A DNA stretch of 47,997 bases from Natronococcus amylolyticus DSM 10524 (GTDB lineage: Archaea; Halobacteriota; Halobacteria; Halobacteriales; Natrialbaceae), in NCBI RefSeq assembly GCF_000337675.1, contig NZ_AOIB01000039.1:15808-63804 (forward strand), given 5' to 3'. A program made the position numbers and the translations under genes. This document shows positions 7,439 to 15,944 of this stretch, piece by piece; within the stretch, counting starts at the first letter, position 1, and each line of letters starts with the position of its first letter. A model generated the notes under the pieces. That model saw only the letters and a list, made by a program, of their open reading frames with translations, made no database searches and was not told where the DNA came from.

Positions 7439-8713
7439 TCAGAAGTCCTCGAGCGAGGACTGGCCCTCCTCGGGGTTCGGATCGCCGTCCCGATCGGCGT
7501 CGGTTCCGTCAGCTGGTTCGGCTTCGGTATCGGGGGTCCCCGCCCAGCCGTCGAGGCTGGTCTGGTCGGCCGCGGCGAACTCGAGGTTCGCGACCCTGAC
7601 GCCAACCTTCCTGACCGGTTCCCGTTCGAACTCCGCGAACAGCTCTCGAGCGATGCGCTCGACCAGTTTCGGCTCGTCGATCGGGCCGGGCAGCGATCGC
7701 TCGCGGGTGTTTACCTCGAAGGGGGGCTCGACGGCCTTGACGCCGACGGTCCGGTACAGGGCGCCCTCTCGCCGGGCGCGGTCTGCGACCGCGGCCGCCA
7801 GCGTCTCGATCTGTTCGTACTTCGGCTCCGGCTCGCTGACGGGCTCGGCGAACGCCGACTCCCGCGAGAAGCTCTTGGGATCCCCTTTCGGCTCGACGCG
7901 ACGGTCGTCGTCCCCGCGGGCGCGGTCGTACAGCTCCCGGCCGCGCTCGCCGAAGCGCTCGACCAGCGGTTCGGGGTCGGCTGCGGCGACGTCGCCGGCG
8001 GTCTCGAGCCCCATCTCCCGCAATTCGCGGGCCGTTACGGGGCCAACGCCGTGGAGCAGGTCGACCTCGAGAGGCGCGAGAAACTCGCGGAGCTCGCCGG
8101 GACGAACGACGGTCAGCCCGTCGGGTTTGTCGAAGTCGCTGGCGATCTTGGCCGCGCTCATCGTCGGCGCGGCGCCGACGCTGACGACGATTCCGACCTC
8201 CCGGCGGATACGGTCCTTGACGTGGCGGGCGAAGCCGTCGGCGACCTCCCAGGCGGTTCGGTCGGTGACCTCGAGGTAGGCCTCGTCGATGCTCACCTCG
8301 CGGACGACGTCGGCGCAGTCGTGGAGAATCTCCTGGACCTCGCTCGCGACGGACTCGTAGTAGTCCAGGTCGACGGTGCGGTAGTAACCGGTCTCCGATT
8401 CGACGAGTTCGGGGTCGTAGTCGTCCGCGTCCGGATTCAGTGCGGCGCGACGGGGAAGTCGCTCGAGGGCCGTCGAGATCGCCTGCGCGCTCTCGACGCC
8501 GAACTCGCGGGCCTCGTAGCTGGCGGTGGCGACGGCCCCGTTCGTCTCGCCGGGCTCGTACCCCATGCCGACGACGACGGGGTCGTCCTCGAGTTCGGGC
8601 TCTCGAAGCCGCTCGCAGGCGGCGTAGAAGCAGTCGGCGTCGACGTGAAGGATTATGGGATCCTCCTCGTCCTCGTCGTCTTCGACGCCGGGAAGTCGCG
8701 GCCCGTCTGCCAT
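7439..8713 (-). CDS. dinB: DNA polymerase IV (Y-family translesion polymerase)
   Basis: 424-residue Y-family polymerase that copies past DNA lesions. Catalytic carboxylates are in HVDADCFYAA (D25, D27) and SIDEAYLEV (D143, E144). The thumb holds a helix-hairpin-helix (LLHGVGPVTARELREMGL), and the little-finger domain follows to about residue 375. The last seven residues, QSSLEDF, form a PCNA-interacting box after a long acidic linker, so recruitment to the sliding clamp is likely. An unusual acidic stretch (VEDDEDEEDP) precedes the first catalytic strand. It is encoded tail to tail with the glycosylase-like gene, so the pair may form a small repair cluster. Confidence 0.95.
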   Translation of the reverse strand: MADGPRLPGVEDDEDEEDPIILHVDADCFYAACERLREPELEDDPVVVGMGYEPGETNGAVATASYEAREFGVESAQAISTALERLPRRAALNPDADDYDPELVESETGYYRTVDLDYYESVASEVQEILHDCADVVREVSIDEAYLEVTDRTAWEVADGFARHVKDRIRREVGIVVSVGAAPTMSAAKIASDFDKPDGLTVVRPGELREFLAPLEVDLLHGVGPVTARELREMGLETAGDVAAADPEPLVERFGERGRELYDRARGDDDRRVEPKGDPKSFSRESAFAEPVSEPEPKYEQIETLAAAVADRARREGALYRTVGVKAVEPPFEVNTRERSLPGPIDEPKLVERIARELFAEFEREPVRKVGVRVANLEFAAADQTSLDGWAGTPDTEAEPADGTDADRDGDPNPEEGQSSLEDF

Positions 8714-8798
8714 TCACAGGAGAGTTCGGGCGGACGGTTGTGAACGTTGCGCCCCTCGTTCGGGAGCGACTCGAGCGGTCGGAGACTGGGCGGAGCGC

Positions 8799-10139
8799 TC
8801 AGTCGCCTGCCGGGGCGGGCGTCTCCGTCGGAACGGTCGTCGGCTCCGAGCGGTACAGCGAGACGGCGATGGCGAGCGCGCCGAGTCCGAGCACGAAGTA
8901 GACGACGAACCCGGTCGCGTACCCGCTTACGCCCTGGACGTCGACGAACAGCCCCAGCAGCGGCGGGACGACGAACCCGCCGAACCCGCCGAGCCCGCCG
9001 ACGAGTCCCGAGGCGCCCCCGACGGCCTCGGGAACGTACCGCGGGAGGAGCTGGTAGATCGCCGCGCTGGCGATCCCCAGCCCCGCGCCGAGGACGACGG
9101 TCGCGAGGATCGCGGCGTAGAGGCTGCCGGTGCCCATGAGCGCCACCGTCGAGAGCACGACCAGGCCGAAGCTCGCGACGGTCGTCACCTCGCCGCCGAT
9201 CCGGTCGCTGACCGCGCCGCCGGCGGCCCGGAACAGCGCCGACAGGAGGGTGAAGGTGAGCGCGGTGACGACGCCGGCCGTACGGAGGTCCAGCCCGTGG
9301 AAGTTGCTCCAGTAGGAGGGAAACCAGGTCGTGAGCGCGAGGTAGCCGCCGAAGGAGACGAAGAACATCGCGGTCAGCAGCCACGAGCGGGGGATAGTCG
9401 CCGCTTTCCGAACGGAGGCCATCGCGTCGCCAGTCGGGAACAGCTCCTGGCCGGCGTCCCGAGCGCGCCGCTTGGCTTCGGCCTCCTCGAGCCCGCGCTT
9501 GCGGTACTGGAAGTACGGCGAGTCGACGGCGAAGACGACGAAGACGGTCGTCCCCACGAGGAGGAAGACGAACCAGGCGGCGTACGTCCCCGTCAGCCCG
9601 AGCGCCAGCAGGGCGACCGGGGAGACGATGGTGAACAGCCCCGGCGAAGTGGTGCCGAGGCCGGCAAAGAGCGCGAGCATCGTCCCGCGTCGCTCCGAGC
9701 TGTACCAGTAGGCGGTGTCCGTGATCCCCACCGAGAAGGCGGCGATCCCGCAGCCGCTCAGCGAGCCGAACAGGAAGATCAGCGGGTAGTGAGCGAGCGT
9801 CAACCCGTCGGGGTAGGCCGACACCAGGATCGCGAGCAGCCCGCCCATCCCGACGACCGAGAGCCCGAGGAGGACGCTGAAGGGTTTCTTCGCGCCGACG
9901 CTGTCAGCCCACGCGCTGAAGGGGATCCGCAGCAGCGACCCCGTCAGCTGCGGCGCGGCGACGAGCAGCCCGAGCAGGAGTCCGGACAGCCCGAGCACGT
10001 CCTGGAACTCCGAGGCGACGGGGCCGTAGACGACGACGCCGGCGAACCCGACGAAATAGCCGAACGTCAGCACCGAGAGGGCCCGCTCGGGCCCGCCGCG
10101 GACGCCGGCCTCGAGTTCGGACGGCTCGCCGCCGGACAT
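8799..10139 (-). CDS. Major facilitator transporter, NarK-like (probable nitrate/nitrite)
   Basis: 446-residue protein with about 12 hydrophobic helices. The cytoplasmic MFS motif is seen as SAWADSVGAKKPF after helix 2. Two glycine-rich stretches match the nitrate-signature positions of the NarK family: ALFAGLGTTSPGLF in the first half and GLVGGLGGFGGFVVPP in the second. A charged loop of about 45 residues divides the halves. Nitrate or nitrite is the likely substrate by family, but no nitrate reductase lies in the window. The start at 10139 follows the stop of the 41-residue gene by one base (TGAGATG), so the two are probably translated from one mRNA. The frame is open further upstream, but that part overlaps the small gene. 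Confidence 0.82.
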   Translation of the reverse strand: MSGGEPSELEAGVRGGPERALSVLTFGYFVGFAGVVVYGPVASEFQDVLGLSGLLLGLLVAAPQLTGSLLRIPFSAWADSVGAKKPFSVLLGLSVVGMGGLLAILVSAYPDGLTLAHYPLIFLFGSLSGCGIAAFSVGITDTAYWYSSERRGTMLALFAGLGTTSPGLFTIVSPVALLALGLTGTYAAWFVFLLVGTTVFVVFAVDSPYFQYRKRGLEEAEAKRRARDAGQELFPTGDAMASVRKAATIPRSWLLTAMFFVSFGGYLALTTWFPSYWSNFHGLDLRTAGVVTALTFTLLSALFRAAGGAVSDRIGGEVTTVASFGLVVLSTVALMGTGSLYAAILATVVLGAGLGIASAAIYQLLPRYVPEAVGGASGLVGGLGGFGGFVVPPLLGLFVDVQGVSGYATGFVVYFVLGLGALAIAVSLYRSEPTTVPTETPAPAGD

Positions 10140-10140
10140 C

Positions 10141-10266
10141 TCAGACGCGCACCTCGAGGTTCGGATCGTCGGGACGGTCGGGGTCCGCCCTCGTTTCCCG
10201 ATCCGACTCGAGTAACAGTCCGTCGTGGAATCCGCGCGGAACGCAGTCGAACGTTTCGTGGTACAT
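10141..10266 (-). CDS. 41-residue leader protein, unknown function
   Basis: Small gene directly ahead of the NarK-like transporter. The product starts MYHETFDCVPRGFHDGLL and ends with an acidic, arginine-rich tail. Two things support it: a TATA box centred at 10294 lies 28 bases before its ATG, so the transcript would begin at this codon; and its stop is followed after one base by the transporter ATG, the usual sign of coupled translation. No membrane segment or known domain is visible; there is one cysteine and two histidines. It could be a regulator or small subunit of the transporter, or a translated leader. Confidence 0.55.
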   Translation of the reverse strand: MYHETFDCVPRGFHDGLLLESDRETRADPDRPDDPNLEVRV

Positions 10267-10288
10267 GGTATATCCACATCAGCCTAAA

Positions 10289-10298
10289 GATTATAATG
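10289..10298 (-). promoter_or_regulatory. TATA box of the leader gene and NarK-like operon
   Basis: GCATTATAAT on the minus strand, centred 28 bases upstream of the ATG at 10266. It predicts a leaderless transcript that begins with the 41-residue gene rather than with the transporter. Confidence 0.6.
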
Positions 10299-10492
10299 CT
10301 AACCGTTTACAAACAACCAATATTCTGGTGTGCCGTGCCACTGGTGTAGTATCTCCAATCGAATAGGGTCTGTATTAGGATCTTTATTTGGGTCGGACGG
10401 CGAGGGAGTGGACGAGTATTGCCTCCGAGGGCGGGCTCGAGCGACGCACTGGAAACTCGAGGTTTTTCGCCCGAGAACGAAAGTCGACTCGT

Positions 10493-10873
10493 ATGCACCG
10501 ACCGACCGAGGGCGAGACCCACGCGTTCGAGCGCACGTTCACGACCGAGGAAGTTCGGCAGTTCGCCGAGCTCTCGAGGGACACCCAACCGCGTCACACC
10601 GAGCCCGACGAGGAGGGACGGCTGCTGGTCCACGGCCTGCTGACGGCGACGCTGCCGACGAAGATCGGGAGCGACCTCGAGGTGCTGGCCTCCGAGATGA
10701 GCTTCGAGTTCCGCCGACCGGTGTACACCGGAGACCGGGTCGTCTGTACGTGGAGCTACGAGGAGGTCGAAGAGCTCGAGGATCGGTACGACCTCGTGGC
10801 AGCCGTCGACTGCGAGAACGACGCGGGAGAGACGGTGTTGACGGCGACCGTCGAGGGACTGATCTGGAAGTAA
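10493..10873 (+). CDS. MaoC-like hot-dog fold dehydratase family protein
   Basis: 126-residue protein resembling the MaoC/R-hydratase hot-dog fold. The N-terminal part reads FTTEEVRQFAELSRDTQPRH, where active MaoC hydratases have an S-x-D-x-N-P-x-H motif; here the Asn is Gln, and D-x-x-P-x-H is partly kept. LLVHGLLTATLP matches the hydration region, and the strand MSFEFRRPVYTGDRVVCTW is typical. The substrate would be an acyl thioester, but activity is uncertain because of the altered motif. The first ATG of the frame that gives the full fold was chosen. It converges on the TFS gene with a 4-base gap. Confidence 0.75.
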   Translation: MHRPTEGETHAFERTFTTEEVRQFAELSRDTQPRHTEPDEEGRLLVHGLLTATLPTKIGSDLEVLASEMSFEFRRPVYTGDRVVCTWSYEEVEELEDRYDLVAAVDCENDAGETVLTATVEGLIWK

Positions 10874-10877
10874 GCGC

Positions 10878-11201
10878 TTAGTTGTACCCGCGCCAGCGGT
10901 GGCCACACTCGGTGCACTTGAAGAATCGGGTCGGCGGTTCGTCGGCCGAGGCGGTCTGTTTGAGCGTGTACCACGCCTCCTGGGTGCCACACTCGTCGCA
11001 GACGACGTCGGTCGCCTTGGGCTTGCCCTCGAAGTTCGCGTCCTCGCTGGACTCGATTATCTCGTCGTCGGTCTGGGACTCGGTCGTGACGAACTCGCTT
11101 TCGGCCTCGCGGTCGCGCTCGCTCGAGGCGCCGCAGTTCGAACAGACCATGCGGTCGCCGTCGGCTTTCATCATCGAGCCGCAGTCGTCGCAAAACTGCA
11201 T
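10878..11201 (-). CDS. Transcription factor S (RNA polymerase cleavage factor, TFIIS/RPB9-like)
   Basis: 107 residues with the two zinc ribbons of archaeal TFS. The N-terminal ribbon has MQFCDDCGSMM and MVCSNCG. The C-terminal ribbon has VVCDECGTQEAWYTLKQTASADEPPTRFFKC and ends TECGHRWRGYN. The acidic tip expected in the C-terminal ribbon for stimulating RNA cleavage is present as ADEPPTRFF (usually RSADEP). TFS rescues stalled RNA polymerase by stimulating transcript cleavage. The start at 11201 begins the first ribbon; the open frame upstream adds unrelated residues. Confidence 0.93.
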   Translation of the reverse strand: MQFCDDCGSMMKADGDRMVCSNCGASSERDREAESEFVTTESQTDDEIIESSEDANFEGKPKATDVVCDECGTQEAWYTLKQTASADEPPTRFFKCTECGHRWRGYN

Positions 11202-11306
11202 GTCCCCACGTACGCACGTACAGCGACAAAACTCCCTCGCTCGTCCTCCCAACCGATACCCCCTCGACCTGCGAAAACCACGGAGCCGCGACAGCGGCCG
11301 AGAGGG

Positions 11307-12128
11307 CTACGCCGGGGGAGCGAGATCTCGAAGATCGAAGTGGTCGGCGGCGAGCAGCTGGCGGCGGTCCTCGTCGAGGTCTGCGGGCGAGTCGGCGGCG
11401 TGGACCGCCTCCCGAACGCGCATCCAGTCGGCGTGGCGGTAGTAACAGACGACCGGGATCGCGTCGAGCTCGAGCAGTTTTGCGATCGAGAGCCGGTGGG
11501 AGCCGTCGACGAACAGCGGTTCGCCGTCGCGGGCGACGTCGATCGCGACCTCGTTGCCGATCGCCGTCAGGAACCGCTTTCGCTCCTCGCCGCGGGCGAG
11601 CAGCTCCCGCTGTGAGCGGTAGCCCTCGCTCGCGATCGACTCGTAGAGGGCGTCGTACCCCCGGTAGAAGTCGACGATCTCATCCAACGTGTCGCCGTAC
11701 CGGCTCTCCTTCTCGCCGGCCTCGACCCGTTCGGCTTTGTCCCGGATGTAGGCCGTCTCCGCCCAGGGGATTCCATCCTCGAAGTGGGCGCGGAACGCCT
11801 CGAACTCGAGGCGATCCTCGAATCTGGGGGGTTTGCGGTAGTCCTCGCTCGGACGGTCCCAGTCGCCGCGGGCGACGCTTCCACAGCGGCCGACAGTACC
11901 TTCCCAGGGTGGGTACGGCCGGTTCGTGTGTCGGACGATCCGATCGGGGTCGATCCGGATCACCCGGTAAGGATCGGTCGGGGCCGCGTACCGATCGACG
12001 TCGTGGTCGCGACGGAGCCGGGCGTACCGCGGGGCAAGACGCCAGTAGGCCTGGACTGGAAGCCTCCTGAGAGTGTAGCCGAGCCCCCCATCGTCAGGGA
12101 GGAGCCCGTCCCGTCGCTGGTCTTCCAT
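11307..12128 (-). CDS. Unknown protein with a ParB/sulfiredoxin-like box
   Basis: 273-residue soluble protein, rich in Arg, Asp and Glu. The only recognisable feature is near residues 200-225: PLFVDGSHRLSIAKLLELDA, then IPVVCYYRH. This resembles the box II loop of ParB/Srx-fold proteins (DG-x-HR-x-x-A-x-x-x-G-x-x-x-IPV). The rest, including a tyrosine- and proline-rich N-terminus and RTHTNRPYPPWEG-like stretch, is unassigned. ParB/Srx proteins can bind nucleotides or DNA, but no partner is nearby. A GTG at 12140 is an alternative start. Confidence 0.65.
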   Translation of the reverse strand: MEDQRRDGLLPDDGGLGYTLRRLPVQAYWRLAPRYARLRRDHDVDRYAAPTDPYRVIRIDPDRIVRHTNRPYPPWEGTVGRCGSVARGDWDRPSEDYRKPPRFEDRLEFEAFRAHFEDGIPWAETAYIRDKAERVEAGEKESRYGDTLDEIVDFYRGYDALYESIASEGYRSQRELLARGEERKRFLTAIGNEVAIDVARDGEPLFVDGSHRLSIAKLLELDAIPVVCYYRHADWMRVREAVHAADSPADLDEDRRQLLAADHFDLRDLAPPA

Positions 12129-12358
12129 AGCGCTACTCACAACTATATCGGAATCATTGTTTCGGTCCGTTCGAACGGAACGAAAACCGAGAGAGGCCGG
12201 TTCAGCCGTTGCCCGGCTCCGCTACTCGTTCCGTGTCGTTCGGCGGTCTCGAGGACGAGATCGACGGCATCGGACGCCCCTTCCGACTACCGAGAAGGAC
12301 TCGGATGGCCTGCTCGAGCGGACAGCAGGGACGTTCGGAGCCGACCCGTCGGCCCCGT

Positions 12359-13345
12359 TTACGTCCGACCGGTCTCGAGGTCAGCAGTCGCTCCCCCGGT
12401 CGCGGCAGCCGAGAGCACGACCTCGCCGCCGAGCCCGCGGTCCTCGAGTGCGTCCTGGGCCGCACCCCTGGCCTCCGTTGCGTGGTCGGCGTCGGTCAGC
12501 CCGTAGACGACCGGCCCCCACGAGGACTGGCCGACGCCGGTGAGGACGGGACAGTCCTCGAGGGTCGCGACGAGCTCGCCCGCGGGCGGGCGGAAGACCC
12601 CGCCCTGGGCGTCGGCGTACCAGGCGCCGTTCTTGCGGCCGATCTCGGCGACCGCCTCGCCGAACGCCTCGAGGCGACCCTCGGCCGCAGCGGGCAACAG
12701 CTTGCGGGTGACCACGCCCGCGAGCTCGTCGGCGACGGCGGGATCGGCTCGCTCGACGACCGCGCGCATGCTCGCATCCTCGTTCTCGCCGCTGCGTCCG
12801 GGGTCGGCGTCGGGGACGACGATCAGAAAGCGCCACTCCTCGGGCAGGTCGTGGCGGGCGACGACCGGGGGAACCGTCCAGTCGCCCTCCGCGGGCGGGT
12901 CGGTCGTGAACCGACTGGTCGGGTGGCCCGCGTCGACGACGAACCCGCCGTCCTCGAAGGTCGCGACGCCGATCCCGCTGCGGCCGCCCCGACCCATCGC
13001 AGGCGCCAGCTCCCTGACCTGGCGCTCGAGCCCGTGTGCCCGTGCGGTCGCCGCGAGCACGGCGAGTGCGAGCTGGGTGCCACTGCCCAGGCCGACGTGA
13101 CGGGGAAGTCGCTCCTCGAGGGTGACATCGACGCCCCGAACGTCGAGCACGTCGACGGCCCGACGGGCGTACTCCTCGAGGAGCGAGTCCGACGCCGCGA
13201 CCGTCGGGGCGGGCTCGGCGGTGACGGTCACTCGTGGTCGCTCGAGGCCGACCCCGATGCCGCCGTAGAGGCGTCGACGGGCGAGCGAGAGGTTCTGAAA
13301 GCCGAAGTGGAGGCGCGCACCCGCGCTGACGGTCGCCGTAGTCAT
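12359..13345 (-). CDS. Beta-ribofuranosylaminobenzene 5'-phosphate synthase family protein (GHMP-kinase fold)
   Basis: 328 residues. The protein begins SAGARLHFGFQNLS, like beta-RFAP synthases, and has the GHMP-superfamily glycine-rich region LPRHVGLGSGTQLALAV near residue 85 and GRGGRSGIGVATFEDGGFVV near 118. The C-terminal GVGQSSWGPVVYGL is also characteristic of this family. Beta-RFAP synthase condenses 4-hydroxybenzoate (or pABA) with PRPP at an early step of tetrahydromethanopterin synthesis. Whether haloarchaeal members make that cofactor or a related compound cannot be told here; no other pterin gene is nearby. Confidence 0.85.
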   Translation of the reverse strand: MTTATVSAGARLHFGFQNLSLARRRLYGGIGVGLERPRVTVTAEPAPTVAASDSLLEEYARRAVDVLDVRGVDVTLEERLPRHVGLGSGTQLALAVLAATARAHGLERQVRELAPAMGRGGRSGIGVATFEDGGFVVDAGHPTSRFTTDPPAEGDWTVPPVVARHDLPEEWRFLIVVPDADPGRSGENEDASMRAVVERADPAVADELAGVVTRKLLPAAAEGRLEAFGEAVAEIGRKNGAWYADAQGGVFRPPAGELVATLEDCPVLTGVGQSSWGPVVYGLTDADHATEARGAAQDALEDRGLGGEVVLSAAATGGATADLETGRT

Positions 13346-13426
13346 CTGTTCTCGCCGTAGGAATCCGTCCGGGAAGGGGGTTTCGACGCTGGCAACGATC
13401 GACGACGCTCGCTTGCTGGCGGTCGG

Positions 13427-14422
13427 TCAGGGGCGGGGCGCGGCCTTCTGCAGGGCCGTCTCCGCGATGTTGCCACCGTAGTCCGCGCTGCGGGACAGCG
13501 AGTCGAGCACCAGACCGAGCGACTGGGCCTGCACGGGATCGAGATCCCGAAGGAGTTCGTCGACGTGACGTGTGTGTTCGTCGATCTCCGGAACGGCCTC
13601 GAGCGCGCGGTGGCCGTTCCTGGTGGCCTCGTCGCTCCCCTCGGCGAACAGCGCGTCCATCGACCGCTCGATGATCGCCGCCGCGTCCTCGTGGAGGGCC
13701 AACAGCGCGTCCGCGACGTCCTCGGGAACCTCTCCGAGCCTGAGCGCAAGCCGGGCGATCTTGACGGCGTGGTCGCCGACGCGCTCGAGCTGGCGAGCGC
13801 TCGAGTGGTAGTCGAAACAGTCCTCGCGGGAGACGCCGAGCCCCTCGGCGGCCCCGGGCGAGCGGAGCGTCGCGCGGAAGATCCGCGAGACGACCAGAAA
13901 GAGCCGATCGACGTCGTCGTCGCGCTCGATGACGTCCTGGGCGACGTCGTCGTCGTTCTCGACCAGGGCCGTGAGGGCGTCGGAGAGCATCGAGGAGGCG
14001 ATCAGGCGCATTCGGGAGACGGCGTTGACGATCGAGAGTTCGGACGAGTCGAGCAGATCCTGGACGACGACGCAGCCGCTTTGCTCCTCGACGACCTCGA
14101 CCCCGATCAGTCCCTGGATCGCGCTGCGGATCGCCCGTCGCTGCTCGGTCGTAATCCGGGTCGCCTCGAGGCGGATGACGTCGAAGCCGCTGACGTACAT
14201 CGCGAGGATCGCCCGTTTTAGCTGTTCGTCCTCGAGGGAGGCGACCTCGAGGGTTCCCTCCTGGTGATCGACATCGTTCTGTGGGGTGATCAGGAGCGTG
14301 TCGTCCTCGGCGTAGATCTCGACGGTCATCCCGCTGCTGACGTCGTTTGCCGTCGCCCACGTCTTCGGCAGCGAGACGGTGTAGGTCGAGCCCCCGGTCA
14401 CCTGGATCTTGCGCGTCTCCAT
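13427..14422 (-). CDS. AbrB-PhoU phosphate uptake regulator (divergent to pst)
   Basis: 331 residues. The N-terminal SpoVT/AbrB swapped-hairpin DNA-binding domain reads RKIQVTGGSTYTVSLPKTWA (residues 4-23). It is followed by two PhoU-type helical repeats, each with E/D-x-x-x-D metal-binding patterns (ERDDDVDRLFLVVSR, and the ARQLERVGDHAVKIARLA core at about 210-227). In haloarchaea this fusion is thought to link phosphate status to transcription directly. It faces pstS across a 425-base promoter region. It is a diverged paralogue of the last gene of the pst operon (19363-20364). A TATA box 28 bases upstream fixes the ATG. Confidence 0.88.
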   Translation of the reverse strand: METRKIQVTGGSTYTVSLPKTWATANDVSSGMTVEIYAEDDTLLITPQNDVDHQEGTLEVASLEDEQLKRAILAMYVSGFDVIRLEATRITTEQRRAIRSAIQGLIGVEVVEEQSGCVVVQDLLDSSELSIVNAVSRMRLIASSMLSDALTALVENDDDVAQDVIERDDDVDRLFLVVSRIFRATLRSPGAAEGLGVSREDCFDYHSSARQLERVGDHAVKIARLALRLGEVPEDVADALLALHEDAAAIIERSMDALFAEGSDEATRNGHRALEAVPEIDEHTRHVDELLRDLDPVQAQSLGLVLDSLSRSADYGGNIAETALQKAAPRP

Positions 14423-14444
14423 ACTGATCCGATTCTTCCGGCCA

Positions 14445-14455
14445 CACTATAAATC
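14445..14455 (-). promoter_or_regulatory. TATA box of the divergent AbrB-PhoU gene
   Basis: GATTTATAGTG on the minus strand, centred 28 bases before the ATG at 14422; leaderless transcription is expected. Confidence 0.65.
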
Positions 14456-14766
14456 TGACTGCGTCTATAGAGATTGTCTCGAGATGCACTAGTCCGGTCG
14501 AGAAAATAGGAGCGAACTCCCGACTATATCATATCTCACTGTACCGATATCGTGGGAAATGTATAACTATATAGTGGGCGGTACTGGTGTGATCGGATAC
14601 GGGCCCCTCTCTGGAACTGTAACGCCACTCGAGTATCCGATAGCGACCGATCCAGTCGCCGGCCAGTTTGTTCGATAAGGGCGATAGAGCGGTTGTAAAA
14701 CCTTTCTGTGCAATCCCATAGACTCGAGGTGAGACAGTGATCACGGACGTCGAGCTACACTGCACT

Positions 14767-14793
14767 ATAGAGCACTCTATCGAGGTACTCGAT
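14767..14793. promoter_or_regulatory. Two overlapping dyads upstream of the pst promoter
   Basis: ATAGAG-CA-CTCTAT (14767-14780) overlaps ATCGAG-GTA-CTCGAT (14779-14793). Both are perfect inverted repeats with 6-base arms, lying 24-50 bases upstream of the pstS TATA box. That is a typical place for an archaeal activator site. Binding by a phosphate regulator, perhaps one of the AbrB-PhoU proteins, is inference. Confidence 0.45.
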
Positions 14794-14816
14794 CGGATAT
14801 ATAGATATTAGCATCG

Positions 14817-14826
14817 TCTTTATACG
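14817..14826 (+). promoter_or_regulatory. TATA box of the pst operon
   Basis: TCTTTATACG is centred 26 bases before the pstS ATG at 14848, which predicts a leaderless transcript. Confidence 0.6.
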
Positions 14827-14847
14827 ATCTATCGCATCGTTCACCTG

Positions 14848-15930
14848 ATGACGGACAAACAGTCCGCAACCGAGCGAATCGGGGGTAAATCGCGACGAAC
14901 GTTCCTGGCCGGCGCGGGTGCGGCAGGGCTTGCGAGCCTCGCGGGGTGTACGGCGTTTCTCGAGAGCGCGGCGGAAACCGACGCGACGATCGCGACGGTC
15001 GCCGTCGAGAGCGACGAGGACGGCGAGTACTACCACCCGACAGAGGACAACATCGAGAGTGGTGTCTACTCGCCGTTGACGCGCCCGCTGTTTATCTACG
15101 TAAACCACGCGAGCTTAGAAGAGAAGCCGGATACGCTCGCGGCGTTCGTCCAGCACTACTTCGAGGGGCAACACGACTTCTCCCGCGACACCGGATACTA
15201 CGCGGCGACGGACGAGGTCCGCGACGAGAACAAAGCGGAGTTCCAGGCCGTCCTCGACGACCTCGGTATCGAACCTGATGAGGACGCGGTCGACGACGAT
15301 ATCGACTGTTCGGGCAGTAACACCGTCGCACCGGTAACGGACGCGGCGGGCGAATCCTTCGAAGCGGAGTACCCCGACGCGAACGTCTACGTCGATCCCG
15401 AGGGGACCGGCGCCGGGTTCGAGGCGTTCGCGGAGGGCGACTCCGACGTCCAGAGCGCGAGCCGCAAGATCATGGACGAGGAGGCGGAGCTCGCCGAGGA
15501 AAACGGTGTCGAGTACAGTTCCTACGAGATCGGCTGGGACGGGCTCTCGGTCGTCAAACACGGCGAAAACGACTGGATGGAGGAAGTCTCGCTCGACGAG
15601 CTCCACGCGATCTGGCAGTACGAGTCCGACGTCGAAATGTGGAGCGACCTCGATGACGACTATCCCGACGAGGAGATCGAACTCTGGGCTCGCGACAGCG
15701 ACTCCGGGACCTTCGACTACTTCACCGAGGAGATCAACGGCGAGGTCGGCTCCATCCGGACGGACTACAGCGCCCACACGCACACCGACTCGATCATGGA
15801 GGGGGTCGCCGACAACCAGTACGCCTTCGGCTGGGGCGGCGTCGGCTACTTCCAGGAACTGGGCGGCGAGCCCGGCGAGGACGAGTTCGACGTCGAGGAC
15901 GCCGACGACGGGGACGAAGCCGACGAGTAA
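14848..15930 (+). CDS. pstS: Phosphate ABC transporter substrate-binding lipoprotein PstS
   Basis: 360-residue phosphate-binding protein. It has a twin-arginine signal (SRRTFLAGAGAAGL) ending in a lipobox LAGC at residue 33, so it should be exported folded and anchored by lipid on the cell surface. Phosphate-contact motifs are visible: a serine-rich GSNTVAPVTDAA near residue 155, the GTGAGFEAF segment with SRKIMDEE after it, and RDSDSGTFDYF near 285. The domain order fits the PstS family and the C-terminus is very acidic. It heads pstSCAB-phoU, with pstC 14 bases downstream. Confidence 0.95.
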   Translation: MTDKQSATERIGGKSRRTFLAGAGAAGLASLAGCTAFLESAAETDATIATVAVESDEDGEYYHPTEDNIESGVYSPLTRPLFIYVNHASLEEKPDTLAAFVQHYFEGQHDFSRDTGYYAATDEVRDENKAEFQAVLDDLGIEPDEDAVDDDIDCSGSNTVAPVTDAAGESFEAEYPDANVYVDPEGTGAGFEAFAEGDSDVQSASRKIMDEEAELAEENGVEYSSYEIGWDGLSVVKHGENDWMEEVSLDELHAIWQYESDVEMWSDLDDDYPDEEIELWARDSDSGTFDYFTEEINGEVGSIRTDYSAHTHTDSIMEGVADNQYAFGWGGVGYFQELGGEPGEDEFDVEDADDGDEADE

Positions 15931-15944
15931 CTACCTGAGTCAGA

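Noticed and set aside
8655-10349. A 564-codon plus-strand frame over the NarK-like gene
   Set aside because: It is an antisense shadow of the transporter, with Arg/Glu/Asp-rich sequence.
12381-14489. A 702-codon minus-strand frame across the beta-RFAP and AbrB-PhoU genes
   Set aside because: It is a wrong-frame Arg-rich shadow of two real genes on the same strand.
14529-14765. A 78-codon minus-strand frame between the divergent phosphate genes
   Set aside because: It has no acidic bias, no ribosome site and covers the dyads and A/T-rich promoter patches.
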